NCBI RefSeq assembly: GCF_950066645.1 | Contig: NZ_CATMFB010000008.1 | Location: 115,935-179,934 of the forward strand | Direction: 5' to 3' | From: an uncultured Thalassolituus sp. | GTDB taxonomy: Bacteria > Pseudomonadota > Gammaproteobacteria > Pseudomonadales > Oceanobacteraceae | DNA length: 64,000 nucleotides | Shown here: piece by piece, positions 1 to 9,548 of the stretch | Layout: each line of letters begins with the position of its first letter | Numbering within the stretch: position 1 is the stretch's first letter | Notes under the pieces: model-generated | What the model was told of the DNA's origin: nothing | Seen by the model: the letters and a program-made list of their open reading frames with translations, nothing else | The model's database searches: none | Position numbers and translations under genes: made by a program

Positions 1-22
1 ACGGTGCAGAGAGGGAGAGCAC

Positions 23-1360
23 TTATTGTTTTTTCAGGTATTCCTGAGTCAGCCGGAATACCACAGGGCTGAGCAGAATAAGTGCAATCAGATTGGGGAG
101 TGCCATCAACGCATTCAGGGTATCGGCGATAAGCCACACCAGATCAAGTTGCTGAGTGGCTCCCACCGGAATCGCGATGACCCAGATAAAGCGGAAAACA
201 GGAACTGCCTTAAGGCCAAACAGGTATTCCGTGCAGCGCTCCCCATAAAAGGACCAGCCGATAATAGTGGTAAAGGCAAACACTGCCAGACCGAGCGTGA
301 CAATATATTGGCCGATGACCGGCAGTCCCGAATTAAAGGCAGCAGTGGTCAGCGTCGCACCAGACGCACCGGACTGCCATTCACCGGACGCCACAATGAC
401 CAGGCCAGTAATAGAACAGATAATGATGGTGTCTATAAAGGTGCCCAGCATGGCGATGGTGCCCTGACGGACAGGGCTGTCTGTCGTGGCGGTTGCATGA
501 GCAATTGGCGCACTGCCGAGTCCGGCTTCGTTGGAAAATACACCGCGGGCAACGCCATATCGGATGGCGGCCCAGACCGTTGCACCGGCGAATCCGCCCG
601 CCGCCGAAACAGGCGTAAAGGCGTGCGTAACGATGACTGAAAATGCTTCAGGCAGACGGTCTGCGTAAATTATCAGCAGAACAACCCCGGCAATCAGATA
701 AGAAATCGCCATAAAAGGCACCAGCTTACCTGCGACTTCTGCGATGCGGCGGATACCGCCGATGAGAACCAGGGCGACAAGTGCTGCAACGGCCAGCCCT
801 GTTACCCACTCCGGAATGCCCTGACCCCCAATCTCAATATGATGCATCGCGTCAGCGACCGAGTTGGCCTGCACACCGTTACCAATGCCGAAGCCGGCGA
901 GCATACCGAAGAAGGCGAAGGTACCGGCCAGCCATTTAAATTTCGGGCCCAGGCCATTGCGGATGTAGTACATAGGGCCACCAACGAAATGTCCCTGCGC
1001 ATTTTTTTCACGGAAGCGAACTGCGAGTACTGCTTCTGAGTATTTGGTCGCCATCCCGACCAGGGCAATGACCCACATCCAGAAAATAGCGCCCGGGCCT
1101 CCCATGGCAACCGCAGTCGCAACCCCCGCAATGTTACCGGTACCTATGGTGGCTGACAGGGAGGTCATCAGTGCATTAAAGCCTGAAATTTCTCCCTCTC
1201 CCTGACGATGACGGCCGCGCCAGAGTTCGGTAAAGCCGTTTTTCAGGTGGCGCACAGGGTAGGCTTTCAGGCCGATGGTCAGATACAGGCCCGTCAGTGC
1301 AATCAGAGCCAGCATAGGCGGCCCCCATGCCCAGCTGTTGAGGATGTTGATAAAGTCCAT
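23..1360 (-). CDS. Sodium:alanine/glycine symporter (AGCS family)
   Basis: A 445-residue, strongly hydrophobic inner-membrane protein with about ten or more membrane segments. The conserved AGCS stretch TIGTGNIAGV lies at residues 71-80, GGPMYYI near 126 and FSNEAGLGSAP near 276. The family imports alanine or glycine with Na+. Length is normal for the family and the start (ATG at 1360) gives a typical N-terminus. It is divergent from ampD with about 107 bp between them, which must hold both promoters. The precise substrate cannot be read from the sequence. Confidence 0.9.
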   Translation of the reverse strand: MDFINILNSWAWGPPMLALIALTGLYLTIGLKAYPVRHLKNGFTELWRGRHRQGEGEISGFNALMTSLSATIGTGNIAGVATAVAMGGPGAIFWMWVIALVGMATKYSEAVLAVRFREKNAQGHFVGGPMYYIRNGLGPKFKWLAGTFAFFGMLAGFGIGNGVQANSVADAMHHIEIGGQGIPEWVTGLAVAALVALVLIGGIRRIAEVAGKLVPFMAISYLIAGVVLLIIYADRLPEAFSVIVTHAFTPVSAAGGFAGATVWAAIRYGVARGVFSNEAGLGSAPIAHATATTDSPVRQGTIAMLGTFIDTIIICSITGLVIVASGEWQSGASGATLTTAAFNSGLPVIGQYIVTLGLAVFAFTTIIGWSFYGERCTEYLFGLKAVPVFRFIWVIAIPVGATQQLDLVWLIADTLNALMALPNLIALILLSPVVFRLTQEYLKKQ

Positions 1361-1467
1361 GAAGTATCCGTCTTATCTGTATTGTTCTCTGTATTGACTA
1401 CGGACTATATCGGGATGCCCTGTTTATGCCAAACTGCAGGCTCGCGAATCGTACACTATGGAAACTT

Positions 1468-2019
1468 ATGCACGTCGAAGATGGACGTCTCACTGACGCA
1501 GTCTGGATACCTTCGCCGAATTTTGGTCCGCGCCCGGACCCGGCTGATATCTCTCTGCTGGTGATCCACAACATCAGTCTGCCACCCGGGCAATACGGTA
1601 CCGGGTGTATCCCTCGCTTTTTCTGCAACACGCTGGATTGTGAAGAGCATCCGTATTTCCGCGAAATAGAAGGGATGCAGGTATCGAGTCACCTTCTGAT
1701 CGAACGTGACGGCCGGGTGCTGCAGTTCGTCCGGTTTGATCAGAGGGCATGGCACGCTGGGGTGTCCACGTTTGGCGGCAGAGAAAACTGTAACGACTAT
1801 TCTGTAGGTATTGAGCTGGAAGGTACTGACACCGATCCATACACCGATGCGCAGTATCAGGCACTTGCTGACGTCACTTCTGCGTTACAGCAGGCCTATC
1901 CCGGGATTTCCAGTGACAGAATTACCGGGCACGAGCATATTGCTCCCGGCAGAAAAACCGACCCGGGTGAAGCCTTTGACTGGTCGAGGTACCGACGGTC
2001 ATATCAGCAGGGAGTTTAA
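1468..2019 (+). CDS. ampD: 1,6-anhydro-N-acetylmuramyl-L-alanine amidase AmpD
   Basis: Cytoplasmic zinc amidase that removes the peptide from anhydromuropeptides during cell-wall recycling. In many gammaproteobacteria it indirectly controls AmpR/ampC. I chose the ATG at 1468 (183 aa, the E. coli AmpD length) over the in-frame ATG at 1426. With this start the zinc ligands fall at H34, H155 and D165, matching the known H34/H154/D164 pattern, and the VGIELEG segment carries the conserved Glu. No signal peptide, as expected for cytoplasmic AmpD. ampE follows after 3 nt, so the two are an operon. No ampR or ampC is visible nearby. Confidence 0.95.
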   Translation: MHVEDGRLTDAVWIPSPNFGPRPDPADISLLVIHNISLPPGQYGTGCIPRFFCNTLDCEEHPYFREIEGMQVSSHLLIERDGRVLQFVRFDQRAWHAGVSTFGGRENCNDYSVGIELEGTDTDPYTDAQYQALADVTSALQQAYPGISSDRITGHEHIAPGRKTDPGEAFDWSRYRRSYQQGV

Positions 2020-2022
2020 TGT

Positions 2023-2898
2023 ATGAAGTTTTTAGTCCTGTTTGTCGTTTTACTCTGGCAGATCCGTTTTCCGCTGCCGCACCGCAGCACCAGTAGCCGG
2101 ACGTTTGCCCGCTGGCTGGGTGCACTGGAGAAACTTCCGGGCTTTTATCGTTTTCCCCGGCACATGCGTTACGCCCTGGTGGTTGTTCTGCCCACCGTCG
2201 TTATTACGCTGACGATGTTACTGGCCGATCCTTATGCGTTCGGTCTGCTCAGTGTTGCGTTAAAAATCCTGTTGCTGCTGTACGTTCTGTCTCATATGAG
2301 CATCGGCAAACATCTGCAGGCCTATCGCAGCGATCTGCGGCGCGGCGATACCCAGGGCGCGTATCACTGTGCAGAACAGTATCTGGCGGTGCCCGAAGTG
2401 AATGTGACTGATGATCTTGAAGCAATGAATCATCAGGTGATACGAGCACTTCTGCACCGCTGGTTCGAATATTTTTTCCTTATGGTGTTCTGGTACATGG
2501 TGGCAGACGTCGCCGGTATTCTGCTGGCCTGGTTCAGTCTTCAGTACGCCAGGGCGACGCGTTGCGATGCTGAAGGCTGGAGATATCTGCACTGGATCGA
2601 ATGGATTCCGGTGCGTCTGCTTGGCCTGACGTACGGGCTGGCGGGTAATTTTCTGCATGCGTTTCCGGTCTGGCACAGTTATCTGTGGAATCGCAGCGCC
2701 AACAGCTCTGAGGTGCTGTACCGGGTCGCCGAAGAATCACTGGAGTCCAGTGCGAAAGAACGGCGCTGGCATTCTGTCAGGGAAAACAGTGAGGTGGCTG
2801 CGGCCGAGCTGGATGAGTGGCAGCGCCTGCACATCCGCTCGCTGTCTGTCTGGATGGTGATTATTGCCGCGGCGACCGTGGGAGGATTACTGCTTTGA
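2023..2898 (+). CDS. ampE: Regulatory signalling modulator AmpE
   Basis: A 291-residue polytopic inner-membrane protein matching AmpE in length, N-terminus (hydrophobic start followed by RFPLPHR) and position directly after ampD. It has hydrophobic segments near residues 1-12, 50-90, 145-170 and at the extreme C-terminus. AmpE is co-transcribed with ampD and has been proposed as a sensory or transport partner in muropeptide/beta-lactam signalling; its biochemical activity is not firmly known. Its last 12 nt overlap the 3' end of the convergent ROK kinase gene. Confidence 0.88.
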   Translation: MKFLVLFVVLLWQIRFPLPHRSTSSRTFARWLGALEKLPGFYRFPRHMRYALVVVLPTVVITLTMLLADPYAFGLLSVALKILLLLYVLSHMSIGKHLQAYRSDLRRGDTQGAYHCAEQYLAVPEVNVTDDLEAMNHQVIRALLHRWFEYFFLMVFWYMVADVAGILLAWFSLQYARATRCDAEGWRYLHWIEWIPVRLLGLTYGLAGNFLHAFPVWHSYLWNRSANSSEVLYRVAEESLESSAKERRWHSVRENSEVAAAELDEWQRLHIRSLSVWMVIIAAATVGGLLL

Positions 2899-3798
2899 TG
2901 CCTGCTGGCTCCCCAGCCATGCGGCACCGCGGACACCACTGGAATCTCCATGCACCGATCTGAGCAAGGGGGTTTCCACCGTATCAGAGAACACCCACTG
3001 AGGGAGCAGTGCGGGGACTTTCTGATAGATTGAGGTCATATTGGAGGCTCCACCGCCCAGCACAATCGCATGGGGGTCCATGAGGTTGATGACCGACGCC
3101 AGTGCTCTGGCAATGCGGGAGTGATAGCGTTCAAACACACGGATGGCTACTGGATCGCCCGCTTCGTAAAGGCGGTCCCATTCTACCGATGTTCTGTCTA
3201 TACCGGTTTCAACGAGTGCCTGTCGGCGGAATCCGGTGCCGGACAGAAGCGTCTCCAGACATCCTTTCTGACCGCAGTAACACTCAGCCTCTGAGTCTTC
3301 GTCATCCCGCCAGGGCAGCGGGTTATGCCCCCATTCTCCGGCAATGGCGTTAGGGCCAGAGATCAGCTGACCGTTGACGACCCAGCCTCCGCCGCAACCT
3401 GTGCCTATGATGACGGCAAAGACCGTCGGATAGTCTGCGCCAGCGCCATCGGTTGCTTCTGATAACGCCAGACAGTCGGCATCGTTGGCAATCACGATCG
3501 GGTGATTCAGGCGGCGCTCGATGTCACCTTTCAGGTCGTTGCCGATCAGGCAGACGGTGTTTGCGTTTTTAACCAGACCGGTCTGGTAGGAAAGGGCGCC
3601 GGGAATACCAATGCCAAGAGTGTAGGGCTGAGAGAATCTGTCGCGGGCTTGCTCGACCAGGGTACAGATAGTGTCGACGATTGCCGGGTAACTGGTGCTC
3701 GGAGTTGGCGCGCGCTCACGCAGAAGTTCGTCGCCCTTATCGTTCAGGACAATGATTTCGGTTTTGGTTCCGCCAAGGTCAATTCCGAACTGCAACAT
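2887..3798 (-). CDS. mak: ROK-family fructokinase (Mak-like)
   Basis: A 303-aa ROK sugar kinase. The N-terminal phosphate-binding motif FGIDLGGTKTE is followed by VFAVIIGTGCG, GEWGHNPLPW (catalytic and substrate region) and a zinc site CYCGQKGCLE. The C-terminus contains HGDSSGVRGAAWL. These segments resemble E. coli Mak (fructokinase) more than NagK, so fructose or a similar hexose is the likely substrate. Adjacent peptidoglycan-recycling genes could suggest an amino-sugar role, but they are convergent rather than co-transcribed. The start ATG at 3798 is well placed. Confidence 0.82.
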   Translation of the reverse strand: MLQFGIDLGGTKTEIIVLNDKGDELLRERAPTPSTSYPAIVDTICTLVEQARDRFSQPYTLGIGIPGALSYQTGLVKNANTVCLIGNDLKGDIERRLNHPIVIANDADCLALSEATDGAGADYPTVFAVIIGTGCGGGWVVNGQLISGPNAIAGEWGHNPLPWRDDEDSEAECYCGQKGCLETLLSGTGFRRQALVETGIDRTSVEWDRLYEAGDPVAIRVFERYHSRIARALASVINLMDPHAIVLGGGASNMTSIYQKVPALLPQWVFSDTVETPLLRSVHGDSSGVRGAAWLGSQQASKQ

Positions 3799-3855
3799 GA
3801 TACCGGTTTCCTAAGATGGTCACCGGAATCATGTTAACGGCTGACCAGGTTGGTG

Positions 3856-4200
3856 TCAGCTGTCGTGGCGGTAGTCTTTCATCATCACATCCAGCATCTC
3901 AGAGCCAGAGATGATTCTGCAGCCGTTGCCGAACAGGCTGGGGGTCAACTCCTGGCTCCAGACAACTTCGACTTCGCAGGGCGCGGTGCGGCGGTCTTTA
4001 TCCTTGATAATATCGACCAGCTCTATGCTCAGTTTCTCGCCCAGTTTCAGCGGCTGATAACCGGAAAGCATCAGGCCATTTTCTGACCAGTTGACCAGCA
4101 GGCCAATGCATTCTTTGTTGCCCTGAATAAAAACGCTGACAGTACTTTTGAGTTGCCAACGTGGCTCCATACGCATTTCTGCAAAGGATTGTGCACTCAT
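3856..4200 (-). CDS. PilZ domain c-di-GMP-binding protein
   Basis: I place the start at the ATG at 4200 (114 aa). An upstream extension to 4410 would overlap the divergent phosphatase gene. The protein is essentially one PilZ domain: the RxxxR motif is R10-M-E-P-R14 and the second motif N37-x-S39-x-x-G42 is intact, so c-di-GMP binding is expected. There is no fused output domain, so it probably acts through a partner, for instance in motility or surface attachment. It diverges from the histidine phosphatase gene with 90 bp between starts. The target process is unknown. Confidence 0.8.
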   Translation of the reverse strand: MSAQSFAEMRMEPRWQLKSTVSVFIQGNKECIGLLVNWSENGLMLSGYQPLKLGEKLSIELVDIIKDKDRRTAPCEVEVVWSQELTPSLFGNGCRIISGSEMLDVMMKDYRHDS

Positions 4201-4290
4201 AACGGGTAGCCTTTGTTCTGTTCCTGATTCCGTGGGATATACTCGTGAAGTGTAGACCGCCTGCGAAGCTTCGCCTGCCGAGAGAGTAAA

Positions 4291-4917
4291 ATGAGTACAA
4301 GAGTCACCAGAATTGATGTTATCCGCCATGGCGAGCCCGAAGGTGGGGATGTGTTCAGGGGTCATACTGACCACGAACTGACCGAGCGCGGGCGCCGTCA
4401 GTTTGAACATCGCCTGCAGCGCAATCCGGCCCGCTATCAGCGGGTGATATCCTCTCCGTTACAGCGTTGCTATTACAGCGCATCATGGCTGGCAGGTGAG
4501 TGTGCGCTTACTCATGAGGCGGACCAGCGGTGGGCAGAAATTCACTATGGCGATTGGGAGAATCGTCCTGTGGCTGAGGTGATGACTGACGACGCCGAAA
4601 TTGCCCAGCAGTTGTGGCAGGACCCTCTGAATTTCTGCGCTCCGAACGGAGAACCGGTTACACGGCTGCAGCAGCGGGTGTTGGCTGCCTGGGATGATCT
4701 GCTGGATAACCACACGGGCGAAAGCCTGCTGGTAGTGAGTCACGGCGGGGTAATGAGGGTGCTGGCTCAGCACCTTCTCGGACTTGCCCCGGAGGCCATG
4801 AGCCGGTTGTCCATTCCTTATGCCGGGCTTCTTCGCTTCCGCATTGACGAGGTGTCGGATGGGCAACGCTTTGTCACGCTTGAGACCTTAGATGGCGCCT
4901 CTCTGGACCATCTCTGA
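4291..4917 (+). CDS. Histidine phosphatase family protein
   Basis: A 208-aa member of the phosphoglycerate-mutase-like branch. The catalytic RHG motif is R12-H13-G14, and the second conserved His lies in SHGGVMRVL near residue 152. Length and motif layout fit alpha-ribazole phosphatase (CobC)-like or broad-specificity phosphatases. No cobalamin-synthesis genes are adjacent, so I do not assign CobC. An AGAGAG ribosome-binding site precedes the ATG at 4291. The stop is 2 nt before the end of the convergent methyltransferase gene. Confidence 0.78.
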   Translation: MSTRVTRIDVIRHGEPEGGDVFRGHTDHELTERGRRQFEHRLQRNPARYQRVISSPLQRCYYSASWLAGECALTHEADQRWAEIHYGDWENRPVAEVMTDDAEIAQQLWQDPLNFCAPNGEPVTRLQQRVLAAWDDLLDNHTGESLLVVSHGGVMRVLAQHLLGLAPEAMSRLSIPYAGLLRFRIDEVSDGQRFVTLETLDGASLDHL

Positions 4918-4919
4918 GG

Positions 4920-5741
4920 TCAGGGTTTGCGGAACTTCAGCGTCATACGATCGCTCTCGCCGATGCTTTCAAAGTAGGTCAGGTCTGTATTGCCGCCACG
5001 TAATGTCGGGGGCAGTGACCAGACGCCGTGGGGATGAATCCGGGTATCTTTGGGGTTGGCGTTTATCTCGGAATGTCCTGCAGGTTCAAAGCCTGCGTTG
5101 ATCGCCAGTTGGGTCACGTAGGCCTCGGTGACATAGCCGGTTTCGATCATCTGTTCGCGACCAAAATCCGGGGGGGCACGGTGCTCAACGACTCCGAAAA
5201 TGCCACCCGATCTCAGGGCAAGGTAGGCGGCGTCAAAAACTGCCTGTTCCTGATCATTCCGCATCCAGTTATGGACATTACGGAAGGTCAGAACCCGGTC
5301 TGCTTCTCCCGGCGATGCGATGCTCAGTTTTTCTGGTGGCATAAGTTCCGTGAGCTGAATTTTACCGTAGACATCGGGATTATTTATAAATCTGTCTATG
5401 TAGCTCCGCCGGGTCTTCTGAAAAAACGGAACCTCGGTCGACGCGGAAAAGTGTGCCGCGATCAGTTGGCCTTCACGCTTCAGATATGGGCCCAGTACCG
5501 CAGAATACCAACCTGAGCCCGGCCAGATCTCGACGACCGTATGGTCAGGCTGTACTTCGAAATACATCAGGGTTTCGGCAGGGTGGCGGTACTTATCCCG
5601 GGCGCGCTCAGCTGCAGTACGTGCAGGGTAGCTGGGCGCTTTGGGAGCGACGACGTCTGTGACCGTCTGGTTGTTGTCGCTTTTTTCACAACCGCTGAGC
5701 GGAATTGCCGCCAGCATGACTATCAGAAGTGTGCGGATCAT
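4920..5741 (-). CDS. Lipoprotein-anchored SAM-methyltransferase-like protein
   Basis: A 273-aa protein that begins with a lipoprotein signal peptide (lipobox LSGC, Cys18) and continues into a Rossmann methyltransferase-like domain. VVEIWPGSGWYS near residues 70-80 corresponds to SAM motif I, and a later strand reads RVLTFRNVHNW. It resembles the family annotated as predicted methyltransferase (COG4798). Export of such a fold is odd because SAM is cytoplasmic; the function is unknown. It lies 19 nt downstream of the LysR gene on the same strand and may be co-transcribed with it. Confidence 0.7.
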   Translation of the reverse strand: MIRTLLIVMLAAIPLSGCEKSDNNQTVTDVVAPKAPSYPARTAAERARDKYRHPAETLMYFEVQPDHTVVEIWPGSGWYSAVLGPYLKREGQLIAAHFSASTEVPFFQKTRRSYIDRFINNPDVYGKIQLTELMPPEKLSIASPGEADRVLTFRNVHNWMRNDQEQAVFDAAYLALRSGGIFGVVEHRAPPDFGREQMIETGYVTEAYVTQLAINAGFEPAGHSEINANPKDTRIHPHGVWSLPPTLRGGNTDLTYFESIGESDRMTLKFRKP

Positions 5742-5760
5742 CCCTGTGCCATCCCATGTT

Positions 5761-6702
5761 TCAGTCTGAAGGAGTGTCGCCTAATTCTACCTGCCATGGT
5801 GGTGTCGGGCGTACTGCTTCGATAACAAAATCCACAAAACTCCGTACTTTGGCCGATAAGTGGCGGTTACTCGGGTACAGAGCGTGCAGAGGACTGGCTT
5901 CAAAAGGCCATTCCGGCAAAACCGGGACCAGTTTGCCACTGCGGATAGCGGGGGCTGCAATCATAGTCGGAAGAGGAGCAATACCACTGCCCGACAGCGC
6001 CAATGTGTAGAGACTGGCGAAATCATTCACCTGAATACGGGCTTTGACATTCAGGTTGTACGTGTCGTTATCCGGGCCGCTCAGCTGCCAGGAAGGCCAC
6101 TGGGACAGAACCATCAGCGCGTGCTCATGCAGTGAATCCGGATGCTCAGGTATGCCGCGGCTTTTGATGTAGTCCGGGCTGGCACATAGGATAGCGCGGA
6201 CATCTCCGAGGTGGCGGCCGATAAGGGACGAATCTTCGAGCTGTCCGACGCGGAAGGCGACGTCGATACCGTCCTGAACCAGATCAAGGTTCTGATCAGT
6301 GAGCACCATGTCGACGCTTACCTGTGGGTGTTGCTCAAGGTAATCGGCGACCATGCCAGACAGTACAGTAGAGCCAAAAAGCACCGGAGCCGTAATTCTC
6401 AGAGTACCGGTTGGGGTGCTCTGCATGCGGGTCACAGCGACGTTGGCTTCTTCAATTTCGCCCAGAATGCGCGCGCACTGGCTGTAGTAAGCATTACCAG
6501 TATCGGTCAGACGCAGGCTACGTGTTGTTCGCTGAATCAGGCGCACCCCGAGGCGTTCTTCAAGCTGGGTGATTTTGCGACTGACGGTCGATTTAGGCAG
6601 GCCCAGGTTACGGGCGGCGCCGGTAAAGCTGCCAGCTTCCACCACATGAACGAAAATCGCCATTTCATTCAGGTCAAATTCTTCCCGCTTACCTATCTGC
6701 AT
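5761..6702 (-). CDS. LysR-family transcriptional regulator
   Basis: A 313-aa LTTR. The N-terminal winged helix-turn-helix includes FTGAARNLGLPKSTVSRKI near residues 26-45, and a LysR substrate-binding domain follows. It belongs to the CrgA/AaeR-like group, judging by the SPDYIKSRGIPEHP and SGSGIAPLPTMIA segments. It precedes the methyltransferase gene on the same strand. The inducer and targets cannot be read from the sequence. Confidence 0.85.
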   Translation of the reverse strand: MQIGKREEFDLNEMAIFVHVVEAGSFTGAARNLGLPKSTVSRKITQLEERLGVRLIQRTTRSLRLTDTGNAYYSQCARILGEIEEANVAVTRMQSTPTGTLRITAPVLFGSTVLSGMVADYLEQHPQVSVDMVLTDQNLDLVQDGIDVAFRVGQLEDSSLIGRHLGDVRAILCASPDYIKSRGIPEHPDSLHEHALMVLSQWPSWQLSGPDNDTYNLNVKARIQVNDFASLYTLALSGSGIAPLPTMIAAPAIRSGKLVPVLPEWPFEASPLHALYPSNRHLSAKVRSFVDFVIEAVRPTPPWQVELGDTPSD

Positions 6703-6813
6703 GCCGGTGCTCTCTCATCGTGTTTGTGGGGACAGTATGCCCCTGATTGCTTCTATTTGGAACATAAATGAGACAATCATATGTAAAGAAACGCCATTCG
6801 CCCATTTGTCACG

Positions 6814-8814
6814 TCAGAAAAGCAGGCGCACACCCACCGACGCCAGCGGCGGCAGGTCAGTCACATCTTCCCGCTCACTGTAGTCTGCATTCAGATAGCG
6901 GTAGCCGACGACGTTCTCGCGGGCGTAAAGATTAATCACTTCAAAGTAGAGATCCATATCGGCATTGCTGAAGCGGAAACTCCGGTCCGCACGGAAATCG
7001 AGTCGATGATAGGACGGCAGGCGCTCAGAGAAGGGATCTCCGTAGATCGGGTTGTACAGTCCCGCAGTGTCCGGATCTTCTTCAGCGCCCTCGAGAGGTG
7101 TGACCAGCTGCCCACTCTGATAGCGCCATTTAAGGCCCAGAGTCCAGATATCGGAAGCGCGATAGCTGGCAACCATATTAATCACCAGAGGCTGATCGTA
7201 GCTGTAGCGGAAGTCTTCGCCGGTGCGGTCGTTACTGCGCTCTGTCCGTGACAGAGTGACAGAGGTCCAGCCATACCAACGTTCGCTGAAGTCGGCATTG
7301 AGAAGCATCTCAATGCCAAAGGCACGACCGCTTGCATCATTGTTGTATCTGACGCCATCGCTGGTATCCGCTGGCCGGGCCACAATAATGTCGGTGATAT
7401 CTTTGTAGTACAGCTCGGTGGTCAGCATCAGGCCGTCACGCAGTTGCGCTTCGAGCCCCGTGACGTAATGAGTAGCGCGGGTTTCATCCAGATCCGGATT
7501 ACCGAACTCTGGTGTGTACTGACCCGGGTTTGCAGGCATGGAGTGGTAGCGGCCATACCCAAGTGTCCAGCGCAGCGCGTCAGTCAGCTGATATCCCTGG
7601 CTGATACGGGGTTCGACATACTGATTACCGGTGTAAGAGTCGTCACTGAGATGGAGCCCCGGGATCAGCTGCCAGCGCGCGGTCACGCTCCAGGTGTCTT
7701 TAATAAACAGATCTGTCTGACGGATGCGCAGTGTACCGCTGCCCTGCAGGGTTTCTGTGGCGCGCACCAGGCGGCAGTCGGCGGTAAATTCATCACAGGG
7801 AGGTGCTTTGAAAAGGCCCCGGTAATCCACCAGTCGTTCAGAGTATTCCAGGCCCCATGACACTTCGTGATCCAATTCCAGTGGATAGCTGAATTCGCTG
7901 CGGATGCCGTAGCGGTGACTGTTGGCATCAATATAGTTGCCCTGACCCAGTGTGAAATCGAACGCCTGTTCGAGATGAGAAATGCCAATGCGTGAACTCA
8001 GCCCCGACGGTGATACTGAATCAATCACCACGCCCTGACTGTTAAACATCTGTTGAGCTTCCAGACCACCAGTCAGAGCTGGGTCCTGGGCTGTAAAGTC
8101 AGACTCTTCAGTGAAATCCAGACCGGCTTTATCGCGCGCGCCGACAAACTGAAAACGAACGCTGGTCAGGTCACTGGGGCGATATTCGTAGCTGCCCTGG
8201 TAATCGTAAAACTCCGGTACCGTCGTGAATTCAAAATCGTCTGAGTCGACAATATTTTTCAGGTAATACTGAAACAGGCTCATTCTGCCACTGAGATAAA
8301 ACCCCTGATCGTCAGACACAGGCTGATCAATCAGAAAGCCGGCGCGGAGAAGGCTCAGGTCAATAATCTGTTGGCTGTCACGTAATGGGCTGCGCGACTC
8401 TGCGGTAATGACGGCACCCGTGGCACCGTTAAACTCAGGGCCGAACGCCGCCGGATAAAGCTGAAATTCGTCGGTCAGAGAATCGCTGAGAATGCTGGAG
8501 CCGTCGTTATGAAAAAGATACCCAACCGGAAGAAAATCCAGGTAGTAGGCGTTATCGTCGGGTGAAGAGCCGCGCACAGCGGGGCGGGCATCATTCCCCT
8601 TCCCGAACACAACCCCAGGCAATGACTCAAGTGCCCGCAGCGGATCATTTCCTGCCCCGGGTACGACCAGTAATTTGCGGGTCTCGGGTTGTGATTCCGT
8701 AACAGCAGGCGCTTGTGTGGTGACTTTATCGAGCTCGATTTCTTCTGCCTGAGAAGCCGTGGCAAACGTTACTATTGTGGAAGACAGAAACAGAAAAGTA
8801 GTACTGCGTTTCAC
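6814..8814 (-). CDS. TonB-dependent outer-membrane receptor, last gene of the light operon
   Basis: A 666-aa receptor with a signal peptide (cleavage after about residue 23, SQAEE), a plug domain (RALESLPGVVFG, AVRGSSPDDNAYYLDFLPV), a beta-barrel and a C-terminal Phe (GVRLLF). The plug contains PRPAVRG-like and NGATGAVI segments typical of the family. The substrate is unknown; there is no heme- or siderophore-specific signature I trust. Its start overlaps the upstream gene by 4 nt (8811-8814), making it the promoter-distal member of a twelve-gene run. That is an unusual location for a TonB receptor. The gap of 111 nt to the LysR gene shows no clear terminator. Confidence 0.83.
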   Translation of the reverse strand: MKRSTTFLFLSSTIVTFATASQAEEIELDKVTTQAPAVTESQPETRKLLVVPGAGNDPLRALESLPGVVFGKGNDARPAVRGSSPDDNAYYLDFLPVGYLFHNDGSSILSDSLTDEFQLYPAAFGPEFNGATGAVITAESRSPLRDSQQIIDLSLLRAGFLIDQPVSDDQGFYLSGRMSLFQYYLKNIVDSDDFEFTTVPEFYDYQGSYEYRPSDLTSVRFQFVGARDKAGLDFTEESDFTAQDPALTGGLEAQQMFNSQGVVIDSVSPSGLSSRIGISHLEQAFDFTLGQGNYIDANSHRYGIRSEFSYPLELDHEVSWGLEYSERLVDYRGLFKAPPCDEFTADCRLVRATETLQGSGTLRIRQTDLFIKDTWSVTARWQLIPGLHLSDDSYTGNQYVEPRISQGYQLTDALRWTLGYGRYHSMPANPGQYTPEFGNPDLDETRATHYVTGLEAQLRDGLMLTTELYYKDITDIIVARPADTSDGVRYNNDASGRAFGIEMLLNADFSERWYGWTSVTLSRTERSNDRTGEDFRYSYDQPLVINMVASYRASDIWTLGLKWRYQSGQLVTPLEGAEEDPDTAGLYNPIYGDPFSERLPSYHRLDFRADRSFRFSNADMDLYFEVINLYARENVVGYRYLNADYSEREDVTDLPPLASVGVRLLF

Positions 8815-9548
8815 TGCGGAGACTCCTTGTGAGACAGATCCGGATAAGTGTACCGGATCTCAGCATAAATACCCTCGCCGCTTTCTGTCCGGATATTGGT
8901 TAAACCCCGGTAGCGCAACAGACGCTGCGTTTTCAGATCGTAGGTCAGTTGCACAGGATCAAGCAGCCATGACAGAAGGCGGGACTTCAGACGCATTTCT
9001 ACGTCAAGTGTATTGCCGCTTTGTTGCAAAGGAATAAGACGGAAGTCTATCCATTCCAGGCGGGAGGCCACAGCAAACGAAAAACTGGCGGTTTTTCCTG
9101 CTATAAGACGTGGCCAGCTTGCCCGGACAAACTCGTCGAAACCAGCATCGATCACTGGGGTATAGTCAGGTTTGCCCACCGTTCGCTGGTCGGATGTACC
9201 CGCTTCTCTGAAACCGAATGTCCAGCGATTACCTTGTGCGGACACCGACTCACGGTAGTCTGACCGGCTATCGTCGAGTACAAAATCCGGAGTGGTCGGA
9301 GTTGCCTGATAGCGGTTCGATTTGGTGGCAAACAGCGCGCCGTCGCTGTCGAAATAGCGTACTTCGCGTGAGATGGGTTTCTGACCTTCTGTCCGCAGTT
9401 CGTGTTCTTCGCGATAAAGTAATTTTTCGCCGTCGAGAGATACGGCGGTGCCGCTGTAGATCAGTGTCTCAGCACTCATACTTTCTGAAGAAAAAAGACA
9501 CAGAAACAGCCACACAGGCGCTGTGCAGCGGGCGATGAAGGATCTCAT
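8811..9548 (-). CDS. Secreted protein of unknown function in light operon
   Basis: A 245-aa protein with an N-terminal signal peptide (hydrophobic stretch APVWLFLCLFSS, probable cleavage near SMSAE). The remainder is beta-rich and contains no motif I recognise. It is predicted periplasmic or outer-membrane associated. It overlaps the TonB receptor by 4 nt at its 3' end and DUF2878 by 4 nt at its 5' end, so translation is probably coupled. In related lipid-modification clusters a small secreted or membrane protein often accompanies the CFA-like methylase, but I cannot equate this one with a named family. Confidence 0.65.
   Translation of the reverse strand: MRSFIARCTAPVWLFLCLFSSESMSAETLIYSGTAVSLDGEKLLYREEHELRTEGQKPISREVRYFDSDGALFATKSNRYQATPTTPDFVLDDSRSDYRESVSAQGNRWTFGFREAGTSDQRTVGKPDYTPVIDAGFDEFVRASWPRLIAGKTASFSFAVASRLEWIDFRLIPLQQSGNTLDVEMRLKSRLLSWLLDPVQLTYDLKTQRLLRYRGLTNIRTESGEGIYAEIRYTYPDLSHKESPQ

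Noticed and set aside
2887..3798. Assignment of the ROK kinase as NagK because of nearby ampD/ampE
   Set aside because: Motifs around the active site and the C-terminus resemble Mak, and the gene is convergent with ampE.
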